Origin: Clostridiales bacterium
Lineage (GTDB): Bacteria > Bacillota > Clostridia > Oscillospirales > Oscillospiraceae
Assembly: GCA_019420945.1 (NCBI GenBank)
Contig: JAHZGF010000042.1
Location: 75,177-139,176, forward strand
Direction: 5' to 3'
DNA: 64,000 nt
How positions within the stretch are numbered: the first letter of the stretch is position 1; each line of letters starts with the position of its first letter. This document shows, one piece after another, positions 51,957-61,794 of this stretch. Position numbers and translations under genes: made by a program. A model generated the notes under the pieces. That model did no database searches. It was not told the DNA's origin and saw nothing but the letters and a program-made list of their open reading frames with translations.

Positions 51957-54113
51957 ATGCAGGAACTGGCACAGCTGTTGGCCCAGGAATTGGGCCAGCC
52001 GGTCAAATATGTTGAGAATGTCATTACCCTCATTGACGAGGGCAATACTATCCCCTTTATCGCCCGCTACCGCAAGGAGCTCCATGGTGCTATGGACGAC
52101 ACCACGCTGCGTACTCTGTCGGAGCGGCTGACCTATCTGCGCAATCTGGGGCAGCGGAAGGAGGAGGTCAAAAAGGCCATCTCGGAGCAGGGCAAGCTCA
52201 CCGAAGAGCTCTCCAAGGCCATTGACGAGGCCCGGATTCTCTCGGAGGTGGAGGACCTCTATCGTCCCTATAAGCAGAAGCGCCGTACCCGGGCCACCGT
52301 GGCCAAGGAGAAGGGGCTGGAACCCCTGGCGGTGAAACTTTATCTCCAGATGAAGAACGCCCAGCCCCCGGAAGTGCTGGCCCGGGACTATGTGGATCCG
52401 GAAAAAGGTGTGGAGACGGTGGAGGACGCCCTCCAGGGTGCTTCTGATATTCTGGCGGAGGCTCTCTCCGACGATGCCGCCATCCGAAAGAGCCTCAAGG
52501 ATCTGGCTGCCAAACGGGCCTTTTTGGTCACCAAGGCCGCCAAGGAGGAGGATTCGGTCTACGCCCTCTACTATGACTTCCGCCGGGAACTTTCCCGGGT
52601 CCAGGGCCATCAGGTGCTGGCCATCAACCGGGGCGAGAAGGAGGGCTTCCTGAAGGTATCCGTGGAGCTGGACCGGGAACTGGCCCTGAAAATCCTCAAT
52701 AACCACGCCCTCCGGGGCAGCTCTCCCTCGGAGGCCTTTGTGCGCGCTGCAGCGGAGGACAGCTACGACCGGCTGATCTTCCCCTCCATCGAGCGGGAGC
52801 TGAGAAGTCTGCTCACCGACCAGGCCTGCGAAGGGGCCATCCACAACTTCGGCTTGAACCTGAAACCCCTACTGATGCAGCCCCCGGTCAAGGGCAAGGT
52901 GACCATGGGCCTGGACCCCGGCTACCGCAACGGCTGCAAGGTGGCAGTGGTGGACGGCACCGGCAAGGTGCTGGATACCGCCGTGGTCTATCCCACCTTC
53001 GGCGAAAAGAAAAAGCGGGAGGCCATCGATACCCTGGCCAAACTGGTTCGTAAAGACGGGGTGAAGCACATTGCCATCGGCAACGGCACCGCCTCCCGGG
53101 AGACGGAACAGATGGCGGTGGAGCTGATCCGGGAGCTGGACTGCGGGGTCAGCTATATGATCGTCAATGAGGCCGGGGCCTCGGTGTACTCCGCCTCCAA
53201 GCTGGCGGCGGAGGAGTTTCCCCAGTACGACGTAAACCTTCGCAGCGCCGTGTCCATCGCCCGACGGCTCCAGGACCCTCTGGCGGAGCTGGTAAAAATC
53301 GATCCCAAGGCCATCGGCGTGGGCCAGTATCAACACGATATGCCCCAGGCCCGGCTGGATGAGACCCTGAACGGCGTGGTGGAGGACTGCGTGAACGCGG
53401 TGGGCGTGGATGTGAACACCGCATCCCCCTCACTGTTGAAGCGGGTCTCCGGCCTCAACGCCACCACCGCCAAAAATATTGTCACCTATCGGGAGGAGAA
53501 CGGCCCCTTCACCGCCAGGAAGCAGCTGCTGAAGGTACCCAAGCTGGGCCCCAAGGCCTACCAGCAGAGCGCCGGCTTTTTGCGGGTGCCTGAGAGTAAG
53601 CTGGTGCTGGACAACACCGCCGTCCACCCGGAGAGCTATGATGCGGCGGAAAAGCTGCTCACCCTCTGCGGCTACACCCTGGAGGACGTGGCCCGGGGCA
53701 ATCTGAAGGACTTGACCGCCCGGCTGGAGCAGGTGGGGGAGCAGCGGGCCGAGGAGTTCTGCGGCGCCGGTATGCTCACCCTACGGGATGTGGCCAAGGA
53801 GCTGCTGAAGCCGGGCCGGGATCCCCGGGACGAGCTGCCCGCCCCCATCCTGCGCACCGATGTACTGGAGCTCAAGGATCTGAAACCTGGCATGGAGCTT
53901 TCCGGCACAGTCCGCAATGTGGTGGACTTTGGCGTGTTTGTGGACATCGGCGTCCATCAGGACGGCCTGGTCCACATCTCCGAGATCTGCAACCGTTACC
54001 TGAAACACCCCTCCGAAGTGCTGAGCGTAGGCGACGTGGTCAAAGTGGTGGTACTGGGGGTGGAGGAAAAGAAAAAGCGTATCTCTCTGTCCATCAAACA
54101 GGCTGGAAAGTAA
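51957..54113 (+). CDS. tex: RNA-binding transcription accessory protein Tex
   Basis: 718 residues: N-terminal helical Tex-N, YqgF/RNase H-like domain (TMGLDPGYRNGCKVAVVDGTG), helix-hairpin-helix (VGVDVNTASPSLLKRVSGL) and C-terminal S1 domain (GVFVDIGVHQDGLVHISE). Tex is linked to transcription fidelity and stress tolerance. AAGGAG precedes ATG 51957. Confidence 0.96.
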   Translation: MQELAQLLAQELGQPVKYVENVITLIDEGNTIPFIARYRKELHGAMDDTTLRTLSERLTYLRNLGQRKEEVKKAISEQGKLTEELSKAIDEARILSEVEDLYRPYKQKRRTRATVAKEKGLEPLAVKLYLQMKNAQPPEVLARDYVDPEKGVETVEDALQGASDILAEALSDDAAIRKSLKDLAAKRAFLVTKAAKEEDSVYALYYDFRRELSRVQGHQVLAINRGEKEGFLKVSVELDRELALKILNNHALRGSSPSEAFVRAAAEDSYDRLIFPSIERELRSLLTDQACEGAIHNFGLNLKPLLMQPPVKGKVTMGLDPGYRNGCKVAVVDGTGKVLDTAVVYPTFGEKKKREAIDTLAKLVRKDGVKHIAIGNGTASRETEQMAVELIRELDCGVSYMIVNEAGASVYSASKLAAEEFPQYDVNLRSAVSIARRLQDPLAELVKIDPKAIGVGQYQHDMPQARLDETLNGVVEDCVNAVGVDVNTASPSLLKRVSGLNATTAKNIVTYREENGPFTARKQLLKVPKLGPKAYQQSAGFLRVPESKLVLDNTAVHPESYDAAEKLLTLCGYTLEDVARGNLKDLTARLEQVGEQRAEEFCGAGMLTLRDVAKELLKPGRDPRDELPAPILRTDVLELKDLKPGMELSGTVRNVVDFGVFVDIGVHQDGLVHISEICNRYLKHPSEVLSVGDVVKVVVLGVEEKKKRISLSIKQAGK

Positions 54114-54145
54114 GCGTAAAACCTCGAAAACGCAATAATGTAAAG

Positions 54146-54179
54146 AAAAAGCCCTTCGCAGAATTGCGAAGGGCTTTTT
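54146..54179. terminator. Bidirectional terminator between tex and greA
   Basis: 15-bp stem AAAAAGCCCTTCGCA / TGCGAAGGGCTTTTT, loop GAAT. Confidence 0.92.
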
Positions 54180-54199
54180 GTACTGGTGTGACATATGTG

Positions 54200-54706
54200 T
54201 TAATACGCATTGATCTGAATGCTGCCATCATCCTCCTGTTTTTCAATGGAAACGATGACCATGTCATATCCGAATTCCGGGTTAACCTGGACGTGGACGG
54301 TGTCGCCGGCGTGACTGCCTGCCAGCACCTTGCCCACCGGGGATTCCCGGGTGATCCGCCCCTTCAGGGCGTCGGCCCGCATGGTGGTGACCAGCTGATA
54401 CACCATCTCTTTGTCCCCCATGCTGGGAATCCGGACGGTGACCTTGTCATAGAGGCCCACCTCGTCGGCCTTGGAGACATCAGAGATCACCTTGGCGGAG
54501 GAGATCATCCCCTCCAGATAGCGGATACGGCGTTTGCATTTGTTCAGCTCCTGCTTGGCTGCCTTGTATTCAAAATTCTCGCTCAGGTCACCAAAAGCCC
54601 GGGCCTCCTGCACCGCGGCAATCAGCTGAGGCAGATTTACGGTTTTGTGCTGCCGCAGTTCTGCCCGCATCTGTTCAATATCCTGGGCTGTCAATTCGTC
54701 ATGCAT
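54200..54706 (-). CDS. greA: Transcription elongation factor GreA/GreB family
   Basis: 168 residues: N-terminal coiled-coil with EARAFGDLSENFEYKAAKQE, where the acidic tip that stimulates RNA cleavage lies (Asp/Glu of DLSEN), and a C-terminal FKBP-like domain. Rescues backtracked RNA polymerase. ATG 54706 follows AAGGAAGGAG. Convergent with tex. Confidence 0.93.
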   Translation of the reverse strand: MHDELTAQDIEQMRAELRQHKTVNLPQLIAAVQEARAFGDLSENFEYKAAKQELNKCKRRIRYLEGMISSAKVISDVSKADEVGLYDKVTVRIPSMGDKEMVYQLVTTMRADALKGRITRESPVGKVLAGSHAGDTVHVQVNPEFGYDMVIVSIEKQEDDGSIQINAY

Positions 54707-54738
54707 TTTGGGTGCGCTCCTTCCTTGGATTTCCTCTT

Positions 54739-54767
54739 ATTATATCCGCCCCCCGACCCGGATGCAA
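54739..54767 (-). promoter_or_regulatory. Promoter of greA
   Basis: Minus-strand TTGCAT (54762-54767), 17-bp spacer, TATAAT (54739-54744). Confidence 0.82.
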
Positions 54768-54782
54768 GAGTGCTTCCACCTC

Positions 54783-54811
54783 TTGACAAATCCGTTCCAG
54801 GGCGGTAGCTT
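54783..54811 (+). promoter_or_regulatory. Possible promoter of the Nudix gene
   Basis: TTGACA (54783-54788), 17-bp spacer, weak -10 TAGCTT (54806-54811). Confidence 0.5.
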
Positions 54812-54834
54812 TAAGGCAGAAAGGAAGTGATCCT

Positions 54835-55461
54835 ATGGGTGAAAGACCGTTGAGAAACAAGGCGGGGCAGACGCTGGAGGAGTTTCTGGCCGCTTACCAG
54901 CCGAAGGATTATCCTCACCCCAGTGTGACGGTGGATCTGCTGATTTTTTCCCTGGAGCGCAAGACGCCGGAACTGCTGATGATTCGGCGGGGCAACCACC
55001 CCTGGTTGGGCTGCTGGGCCCTGCCGGGAGGATTTGTGGAGCCGGAGGAGTTTACCGAGGACGCTGCCGCCCGGGAACTGGAGGAGGAAACCCATGTCCG
55101 GGGATTGGCTCTTTCAGAGATTGGTCTGTTCAGCGGACCAGACCGGGATCCCAGAGGGTGGACCATGTCCTGCGCCTATGCCGCTATCGCTGAACGCAGC
55201 AAACTCAATGTCAAAGGGGATGACGATGCGGCGGAAGCGGCTTGGTTCCAGGTGGAATACCGGCTGGCCGGCGATGTCATGAAACTGAAGCTCACCCGGG
55301 GGGATGAGGTTTTGCGGGCCAAAGTCCGGGTGGAACTCCGCCATACCGCCCTGGGTTCCGAGTACCATGTGGGAACCTTCGAGGCCGATGGCATTGCCTT
55401 TGACCACTGCAAGATGATTGCCCAGACCATTCTGAAGCTGCGGGGCGCCGGCCGGTTCTGA
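54835..55461 (+). CDS. Nudix hydrolase
   Basis: 208 residues. The Nudix box fits G-x5-E-x7-REU-x-EE exactly at residues 66-85 (GFVEPEE...ARELEEE). The region before it (NHPWLGCWALPGG) resembles ADP-ribose and nucleotide-sugar pyrophosphatases. The substrate remains open. GAAAGGAAG lies upstream of ATG 54835. The pseudouridine synthase gene follows after 6 bp. Confidence 0.9.
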   Translation: MGERPLRNKAGQTLEEFLAAYQPKDYPHPSVTVDLLIFSLERKTPELLMIRRGNHPWLGCWALPGGFVEPEEFTEDAAARELEEETHVRGLALSEIGLFSGPDRDPRGWTMSCAYAAIAERSKLNVKGDDDAAEAAWFQVEYRLAGDVMKLKLTRGDEVLRAKVRVELRHTALGSEYHVGTFEADGIAFDHCKMIAQTILKLRGAGRF

Positions 55462-55467
55462 GGGGCA

Positions 55468-56358
55468 ATGCGTGTCTTTGAGATCCGAATTCCCCCGGAG
55501 TTGGAAGGCTGCACTGTGGAGCAGGTGATGCGCCGGGGACTGGGCTTATCCGTCACCCGGATCAAACGGGCCAAGTTTTTCCCCGACGGCATCCGGCTGG
55601 AGGGGGAGCGGGTGTTTTCGGATCACCGGGTTTCTCGGGGCCAGCACCTGATGATCACACTGCCGGAGCGCAGCACTGTGGTGCTGGATCAGACTCCGGG
55701 CGCGGTGGACATCCTCTATGAGGACGACTGGCTTTTTGTGCTCAACAAACCCGCCGGACTGCCGGTGCATCCGGGACCCGGCCACTACGCCGACACTCTG
55801 GGTAACTGCCTGAGCTGGGTTTTGGGCCGGCGGGGCGAGCAATTGCCGTTCCGATCGGTGAATCGACTGGATAAGGGTACCTCCGGGCTGATGCTGGCGG
55901 CCAAAAGCGCTGAAGCCCACGAAGCCCTCCAGAATTTGCTCCACACAGAAGGCTTTGGCCGGGAATACCTGGCCCTGACCCGGCACCCGCCCAAACCACC
56001 AAGGGGGCGAATCGATGCCCCCATCGGCCCGGTGCCTGGGGAGTTGAATCGCTATCAGGTGGACAAGGCGGGCAAACCAGCCTGTACCGATTATGACACC
56101 CTGGAGACCCGGGAGGATGGCGCCCTGCTGCAGCTGAAACTCCACACGGGCCGCACCCACCAGATCCGGGTGCACCTGGCTTTTCTGGGCTGTCCGCTGC
56201 TGGGGGATACGGAATATGGTGGGGAGCCGGTGTTGGACCGGCCCGCCCTTCACTCCTGGCGGGTTTTGCTGCGCCATCCCTTCACCGGGGAATCCTTCCA
56301 ATGGACGGCTCCGCTGCCGCAGGATTTTGTCGATCTTGGGTGGAGTTGCGATTTATGA
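55468..56358 (+). CDS. RluA-family pseudouridine synthase
   Basis: 296 residues, with an S4-like N-terminal domain ([18 protein letters not shown] type) and a catalytic domain with [12 protein letters not shown], Asp135 being the catalytic aspartate. Typical of the RluD/YjbO group acting on 23S rRNA or tRNA; the target cannot be fixed from sequence. It overlaps the GIY-YIG gene by 4 bp. Confidence 0.9.
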   Translation: MRVFEIRIPPELEGCTVEQVMRRGLGLSVTRIKRAKFFPDGIRLEGERVFSDHRVSRGQHLMITLPERSTVVLDQTPGAVDILYEDDWLFVLNKPAGLPVHPGPGHYADTLGNCLSWVLGRRGEQLPFRSVNRLDKGTSGLMLAAKSAEAHEALQNLLHTEGFGREYLALTRHPPKPPRGRIDAPIGPVPGELNRYQVDKAGKPACTDYDTLETREDGALLQLKLHTGRTHQIRVHLAFLGCPLLGDTEYGGEPVLDRPALHSWRVLLRHPFTGESFQWTAPLPQDFVDLGWSCDL

Positions 56359-56639
56359 GTTTTTATGTCTACATGCTCCGGTGCGCCGACGGCACCCTTT
56401 ATACCGGCTACACCGATGACCCGGAACGCAGGGCTCGGGTGCACAATGCGGGAAAGGGAGCAAAATACACCCGGTCCCGGCTGCCGGTGGAGCTGGTGTA
56501 CCGGGAGGCACTGGGGGATAAATCCGCCGCCCTGCGCCGAGAGCGGGAGATTAAGAAGCTGACCCGGGCGCAAAAGCTGGCGTTGATTGCCGCACAAAAC
56601 CGGGGAACAGGGGCAGAAGCGGAATCGATCCGGGGGTAG
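56355..56639 (+). CDS. GIY-YIG domain protein (UPF0213/YhbQ-like)
   Basis: 94 residues. The nuclease signature reads YVYML...YTGYT at residues 4-20, with Arg26 in PERRARVH as family residue and a Glu near 50-56. Small stand-alone GIY-YIG proteins of this type are common and mostly uncharacterised; a structure-specific nuclease role is inferred. ATG 56355 overlaps the stop of the pseudouridine synthase gene, so it is translation-coupled. Confidence 0.88.
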   Translation: MSFYVYMLRCADGTLYTGYTDDPERRARVHNAGKGAKYTRSRLPVELVYREALGDKSAALRREREIKKLTRAQKLALIAAQNRGTGAEAESIRG

Positions 56640-56736
56640 AATCTACTTTCCCGATTTGCGCAGGTGTGTTATGATAAATACGCTGGGTCAAAATAGTCGG
56701 CCCGGTCATCGATAGGTATAAAGCGAGGTTTTTCCA

Positions 56737-57123
56737 ATGAGTTTGAAAGAGTGCATTTACACCAAGAACGCCCCGGAAGCGGTGGGCCCCTATTCCCAGG
56801 CCGTGGCCGCCGGCCCCATTCTGGTCACCTCTGGCCAGATCCCTCTGGACCCGGCCACCGGCAAGCTGGTGGAGGGCGGCATCCGGGAGCAGACGGAGCA
56901 GGTGTTTAAAAACATTGAGGCAGTGCTGGCCCAGGCTGGACTCACCATGAACAATGTCATCAAGACCACCGTTTTTCTGACCGATATCAACGATTTTGCC
57001 GCCATGAACGAGGTCTATGCTGCCCATTTCGGGGGAGACTATCCCGCCCGTTCCGCGGTGGAGGTAGGTGCCCTGCCCAAGGGGGCCAAGGTGGAGATTG
57101 AGACCATCTGCATCCGGGGCTAA
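56737..57123 (+). CDS. ridA: Enamine/imine deaminase RidA
   Basis: 128-residue YjgF/YER057c/UK114 protein. It hydrolyses reactive 2-aminoacrylate-type enamines formed by PLP enzymes. Conserved AIGPYSQAV-like start (PEAVGPYSQAVAAG), EQTEQVFKNIEAVL and RSAVEVGALPKGAKVEIE with Arg of the carboxylate site. AGCGAGG precedes the ATG. Confidence 0.95.
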   Translation: MSLKECIYTKNAPEAVGPYSQAVAAGPILVTSGQIPLDPATGKLVEGGIREQTEQVFKNIEAVLAQAGLTMNNVIKTTVFLTDINDFAAMNEVYAAHFGGDYPARSAVEVGALPKGAKVEIETICIRG

Positions 57124-57153
57124 GGCCAGGAAGGAAGAAAGAGCGTAGGCTCC

Positions 57154-57192
57154 GCCGAACGCACTGAAATTTGGTGCGTTCGGCTTTATTTT
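57154..57192 (+). terminator. Terminator of ridA
   Basis: 11-bp stem GCCGAACGCAC / GTGCGTTCGGC, then TTTATTTT. Confidence 0.85.
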
Positions 57193-57215
57193 GGAATCAA
57201 AGGAGGGATGGGCCC

Positions 57216-59006
57216 ATGCTGTTGTCGGCGGAGCACATCTCCAAAAATTATGGAACAAAACAGCTGCTTCATGATGTCACCCTCTATTTGGAGGAGGGGC
57301 AAAAAATCGGTATCATCGGCGTCAACGGCACCGGGAAGAGCACACTGTTAAAAATTCTTGCGGGGGTGGAAGAACCGGACGAGGGCACCCTGGCCCGGGA
57401 TCCCAATGTGCAGATCTCCTATCTGTCCCAGAATCCGGAGATGCAGGACGACGCCACGGTGTTGGAACAGATTTTTCTGCACTATCCTCCGGAGTTTCGG
57501 GCGCTGAAAGAGTACGAGAGCAAGACCATCCTGACCCGATTGGGTATTACGGATTTTGAAGCTAAGATTGGAACCCTCTCCGGCGGCCAGCGAAAACGAG
57601 TGTCTCTGGCTGCGGCGCTGGTTCATCCCGCTGACGTGCTGATTCTGGACGAGCCCACCAACCACCTGGACAGCGAGATGGTAGCCTGGCTGGAGCAGGA
57701 ATTGCGACGCTTCAAGGGGGGCGTCATCCTGGTAACCCATGACCGTTACTTCCTGGAGCGGGTGGTGACCCGGATCACCGAGCTGACCCACGGCGAGACC
57801 TACTCCTACGAGGCCAACTACTCCAAATACTTGGAACTCAAGGCCCAGCGGCTGGAGATGGCCCAGGCCAGTGAGCGTAAGCGCCAGTCCATCCTGCGGG
57901 TGGAAGCCCAATGGATTATGCGAGGGGCCCGGGCCCGGGGCACCAAGAGCAAGGAGCGGATCCAGCGCTACCATGATTTGCAGGCCCAGCAGGCCCCGGA
58001 GCTGGCTCAGCAGGTCCAGCTCTCCGCCGGGATGAGCCGACTGGGTAAAAAGATCATTGAGCTGGACCATGTGAGCTGTTCTTTTGAGGATCATACCGTG
58101 ATCCGGGACTTCACCTATCACGTCAAGCGCACTGACCGAATCGGTATAGTGGGCCGCAACGGAGCGGGAAAGAGTACTTTGCTCAACCTGGCCTCCGGGC
58201 GCTTACAACCCACTTCCGGCACCGTCACCATCGGATCCACCGTAAAAATCGGGTTCTTTACCCAGGAGGGAAGAGAACTGGACCCCCATCAAAAGGCATA
58301 CGACTATGTGGCCGAAGGGGGAGAGAAACTTCATACCCCGGAGGGAACCTTCACCGTCTCAAAAATGATGGAACGCTTTTTGTTTGACGGAGCCCTGCAG
58401 CACAGTGAAATCGGCCGCCTCAGCGGCGGCGAGCGGCGGCGGCTGTATCTGCTGCGCATCCTGATGGAGGAGCCCAACGTGCTTTTCCTGGACGAGCCCA
58501 CCAACGACCTGGACATCGAGACCCTGACCATTTTGGAGGAGTATCTGCAAACCTTCCCGGGGGTTGTGCTGGCGGTATCCCATGATCGCTACTTTTTGGA
58601 TAAGATGGCGGATGCCATCTTCGAGGTTCAGGGAGACGGCCAGGTAAATATCTACTCCGGCAATTACGCCGACTACCTGGACAAGCGGGAGGAGCAGCAG
58701 CCTTCGGTTACCCCGGAGCGGAAGTCGTCCCCGTCTAAAAAACAGCCAGCCCCTTCTAATACGCCAAAGCGAAAATTCACCTACGGGGAACAGCGGGAAT
58801 ATGACTCCATTGAGGGGGAAATCGCCGATCTGGAGGCTCGTATTGAGAGCCTTGAAACGGAGATGGAGCAGGCTTCCAGCGATTATGTAAAGCTCCAGGA
58901 GCTGATGGACCAAAAGTCCGCCCTGGAGCAGGAACTGGAACAAAAAACCGAACGCTGGCTCTATTTGGAGGAGTTGGCGGAAGAACTCGGTATACAGCAC
59001 CAGTAA
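57216..59006 (+). CDS. ABC-F family ATPase (Uup-like)
   Basis: 596 residues with two ATPase domains (GVNGTGKST and GRNGAGKST; signatures LSGGQRKR and LSGGERRR; Walker B LILDEPTNHLD and LFLDEPTNDLD) joined by the charged ABC-F linker, and a C-terminal coiled-coil as in Uup. ABC-F proteins act on ribosomes or, for Uup, in genome stability. No membrane partner is present. Whether it gives antibiotic resistance cannot be told. ATG 57216 follows AAAGGAGGG; a longer frame upstream lacks a site. Confidence 0.92.
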   Translation: MLLSAEHISKNYGTKQLLHDVTLYLEEGQKIGIIGVNGTGKSTLLKILAGVEEPDEGTLARDPNVQISYLSQNPEMQDDATVLEQIFLHYPPEFRALKEYESKTILTRLGITDFEAKIGTLSGGQRKRVSLAAALVHPADVLILDEPTNHLDSEMVAWLEQELRRFKGGVILVTHDRYFLERVVTRITELTHGETYSYEANYSKYLELKAQRLEMAQASERKRQSILRVEAQWIMRGARARGTKSKERIQRYHDLQAQQAPELAQQVQLSAGMSRLGKKIIELDHVSCSFEDHTVIRDFTYHVKRTDRIGIVGRNGAGKSTLLNLASGRLQPTSGTVTIGSTVKIGFFTQEGRELDPHQKAYDYVAEGGEKLHTPEGTFTVSKMMERFLFDGALQHSEIGRLSGGERRRLYLLRILMEEPNVLFLDEPTNDLDIETLTILEEYLQTFPGVVLAVSHDRYFLDKMADAIFEVQGDGQVNIYSGNYADYLDKREEQQPSVTPERKSSPSKKQPAPSNTPKRKFTYGEQREYDSIEGEIADLEARIESLETEMEQASSDYVKLQELMDQKSALEQELEQKTERWLYLEELAEELGIQHQ

Positions 59007-59026
59007 ATCATGATTTGGTGGAATCA

Positions 59027-59066
59027 AAAAAGACGCCCGGAGCAACATTGCTTCGGGCGTCTTTAT
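59027..59066 (+). terminator. Terminator of the ABC-F gene
   Basis: Stem AAAGACGCCCG / CGGGCGTCTTT with an inner GAGCAA/TTGCTT pairing. Confidence 0.85.
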
Positions 59067-59104
59067 GTCTACAAATATGCAGAAATATTTTTTGGAAAAA
59101 GCGG

Positions 59105-59133
59105 TTTACAAACAGGATGGATTGTGTTATAAT
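59105..59133 (+). promoter_or_regulatory. Promoter of the aldolase gene
   Basis: TTTACA (59105-59110), 17-bp spacer, TATAAT (59128-59133). Confidence 0.85.
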
Positions 59134-59179
59134 CGCAACAACGATTTCAAGCTATATAACTTTAAAGAGGTGAAGTATC

Positions 59180-60148
59180 GTGGAACTCATCGGTAATCTG
59201 ATTTCCGTTCGGGAGGATGCCCGGGTGTTGGATGCCACCCTGCGGGATGGTGGTCTGGTCAACGATTTCTTTTTCACGGACGATTTTGTCCGAGCGCTGT
59301 ATCAGATGAACTGCTATGCCGGCGTGGATTATATGGAGTTCGGTTACAAGGCCTCCAAGCAGATTTTTGATCCTGAGAAATTTGGCAAGTGGAAGTTCTG
59401 TGACGACGAGGATATCCGGGCTGTGGTGGGAGAGAACCAGAATGGCCCCAAAATCTCTGTTATGGCGGACGTGGGTCGCTGTGATTATCAGCAGGATATC
59501 CTGCCCGCCGCCGAAAGCCCCATCGATATGATCCGGGTGGCCACATACATCGATACTATTCCCGAGGCCATTGCCATGATCGAGGATTCGGTGGCCAAGG
59601 GCTATGAGGTCACCTGCAATCTGATGGCGGTGTCCAAATGTCAGGAGAGCGATGTGCAGATTGCGCTTAAACTGCTGGCCCAGGCCCCCATCAGCGCCAT
59701 GTACATCGTGGACAGTTTTGGCTCCCTCTATCCGGAGGAAGTCCGGCGGCTGGTGGAGGTTTACAATCAGATCATGGAGCCTGCCGGAATCAAGTTGGGG
59801 ATCCATGCCCACAACAACCAGCAGTGTGCCTTTGCCAACACCATTGAAGCCCTCTCCGTGGGTGTCAGCTATCTGGATGCCACTGTCTGCGGTATGGGAC
59901 GGGGCGCCGGAAACTGCGCGTTGGAGAACCTGCTGGGCTTTTTGAAAAACCCAAAATATCAGATTCATCCTGCCTTGCGGTTTATTGAGCAGCATATGCT
60001 GCCCCTGAAGGCTTCGGGCCTCAAATGGGGCTATGACATTCCCTATATGCTCACCGGCCTAACCAACCAGCACCCCCGTCCTGCCATTGCCGCCATCAAG
60101 GAAGGGGATACCAATTATACTGATTTCTACCAGATGTTGCTGGACTAA
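59180..60148 (+). CDS. HMGL/DRE-TIM aldolase, 4-hydroxy-2-oxovalerate aldolase-like
   Basis: 322 residues. The metal-binding core has LDATLRDGG (Arg22, Asp23) and HAHNN with His209 and His211, the DRE-TIM layout. The C-terminal part (VCGMGRGAGNCALENLL) is like DmpG and related aldolases, but the downstream acyltransferase or dehydrogenase partner of DmpFG is missing. The true substrate is unknown. It starts with GTG 59180 after GAGGTG. Confidence 0.82.
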   Translation: MELIGNLISVREDARVLDATLRDGGLVNDFFFTDDFVRALYQMNCYAGVDYMEFGYKASKQIFDPEKFGKWKFCDDEDIRAVVGENQNGPKISVMADVGRCDYQQDILPAAESPIDMIRVATYIDTIPEAIAMIEDSVAKGYEVTCNLMAVSKCQESDVQIALKLLAQAPISAMYIVDSFGSLYPEEVRRLVEVYNQIMEPAGIKLGIHAHNNQQCAFANTIEALSVGVSYLDATVCGMGRGAGNCALENLLGFLKNPKYQIHPALRFIEQHMLPLKASGLKWGYDIPYMLTGLTNQHPRPAIAAIKEGDTNYTDFYQMLLD

Positions 60149-60171
60149 CGCCAGCATCCTCCTCATAAAAG

Positions 60172-60210
60172 CGAAAGCCGCAGACCTTTGTTCAGGGTCT
60201 GCGGCTTTCG
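60172..60210 (+). terminator. Hairpin after the aldolase gene
   Basis: Perfect 15-bp stem CGAAAGCCGCAGACC / GGTCTGCGGCTTTCG, 9-nt loop. No strong T run, so it may be only a partial terminator. The remaining gap to purF holds a TATAAT at 60345-60350 as the likely purF -10, with no clear -35 and no other gene. Confidence 0.7.
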
Positions 60211-60385
60211 TCTGTTGCGGAGAGGGGTGCAACAGAAGGGGGTTTTGAGAAAAAACAACGGCACCGGGCAAAATGCCCAGATTTTATGTCCCAAGTATTT
60301 GGGTTTTTGCAGGGAAAACAGTAGTATTTTGCTGTAAATTCCGCTATAATAGCACTATCTATTGTTTAAGTTTGGAGGAACAGCC

Positions 60386-61786
60386 ATGTCCATCCACGAG
60401 GAGTGCGGCGTCTTTGGTGTCTACGACCCCAAGGGTGACTGCGCAAGAACAACTTATTACGGCCTGTATGCCCTGCAGCATCGGGGCCAGGAGTCTGCGG
60501 GTATCGCCACCACCAATGACCGGGAGCTGTCCTACTACAAGGATGTGGGCCTGGTGGGGGAGGTCTTTGACGAGGCCAAGCTGGACGAGCTGGGGGGCAC
60601 CTGCGCTGTGGGCCATGTGCGCTATGCCACCACCGGCGCTGGCCGCCGGGAAAATGCCCAGCCCATGACCCTGAAATATGTCAAGGGTACCCTGGCGGTG
60701 GTGCACAACGGAAACCTGGTGAATACCGAGGAGCTGCGCACCCACTTTGAGTATCAGGGGGCCATTTTCCAGACCACCAGCGATACCGAAGTGATCTCCT
60801 ATGCCATCGCTCACGAGCGGCTTACGGCCCCCTCGGTGGAAGAGGCGGTCAGTCGTGCCCTGCCTATGCTGAAGGGCGCTTTTTCTCTGATTGTCATGTC
60901 TCCCCGGAAGCTGGTGGCTGCCCGGGATCCCTGGGGCTTCCGGCCGCTGTGCATTGGCCGCAAGGGAGACGCCATCCTGTTCGCCTCGGAATCCTGCGCC
61001 CTGGACGGTGTGGAGGCCGAGTATGTCCGGGAAGTGGAGCCCGGCGAGATCGTGGTGGTGGAGGATGGAAAAATGCGCTCCATCCGGGATAACTGCCGGG
61101 GCATGAGCCATATGTGCATCTTTGAGTACATCTATTTCGCCCGGCCCGACAGTGTGATCTGCGGCCAATCCGTCCATGAGGCCCGTAAGAACGCCGGCCG
61201 TTTGCTTTACCACCAGAAGCCGGTGGAGGCAGATCTGGTCATCGGCGTTCCCGACTCTGGTCTGGATGCCGCCCTGGGTTATGCCCAGGAGTCTGGTATT
61301 CCCTTCGGCGAAGGCTTTGTCAAAAATCGCTACATCGGCCGTACCTTTATCACCCCGAACCAGTCGGACCGGGAGGCGGCAGTGCGGATCAAGCTGGGTG
61401 CCCTCCGCAGCCAGGTGGCGGGCAAGCGCATCGTGATGGTGGACGATTCCATTGTCCGGGGCACCACCTGTAAGGCCATCATCAACCTGCTGCGCTCTGC
61501 CGGTGCCACCGAAGTGCATATGCGCATCTCCTCTCCGGAGTTTATCTCCCCCTGTTATTTTGGCACCGACATTCCCAACAAGGAGAAGCTCATCGCCTGC
61601 CATCACACGGTGGAGGAGATCTGCCAGATCGCCGGGGCCGACAGCCTGGAGTTCTTGTCCATGGAGAACCTCTACAAAATCGCTCCGGACGCCCATTGTG
61701 GTTTCTGTGACGGCTGCTTTACCGAGCATTACCCCCTGGAAATTCCTCAGAGTCACCTGGATGCCCCGGTGACCACCTGCGGTTGA
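60386..61786 (+). CDS. purF: Amidophosphoribosyltransferase (glutamine PRPP amidotransferase)
   Basis: 466 residues, first committed step of purine synthesis. The Ntn nucleophile is Cys7 in EECGVFG, exposed after removal of a 6-residue propeptide, shorter than that of Bacillus. The [4Fe-4S] ligands are visible as MCIFE, SPCYFG and CGFCDGC. The PRPP loop reads VMVDDSIVRGTT. ATG 60386 follows TTGGAGGAA; a frame further upstream lacks support. Other pur genes are not in the window. Confidence 0.97.
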   Translation: MSIHEECGVFGVYDPKGDCARTTYYGLYALQHRGQESAGIATTNDRELSYYKDVGLVGEVFDEAKLDELGGTCAVGHVRYATTGAGRRENAQPMTLKYVKGTLAVVHNGNLVNTEELRTHFEYQGAIFQTTSDTEVISYAIAHERLTAPSVEEAVSRALPMLKGAFSLIVMSPRKLVAARDPWGFRPLCIGRKGDAILFASESCALDGVEAEYVREVEPGEIVVVEDGKMRSIRDNCRGMSHMCIFEYIYFARPDSVICGQSVHEARKNAGRLLYHQKPVEADLVIGVPDSGLDAALGYAQESGIPFGEGFVKNRYIGRTFITPNQSDREAAVRIKLGALRSQVAGKRIVMVDDSIVRGTTCKAIINLLRSAGATEVHMRISSPEFISPCYFGTDIPNKEKLIACHHTVEEICQIAGADSLEFLSMENLYKIAPDAHCGFCDGCFTEHYPLEIPQSHLDAPVTTCG

Positions 61787-61794
61787 TACAGACG

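Noticed and set aside
57216..59006. Specific antibiotic-resistance ABC-F assignment
   Set aside because: The C-terminal coiled-coil and linker resemble Uup-like housekeeping ABC-F proteins; the sequence alone does not support a resistance call.
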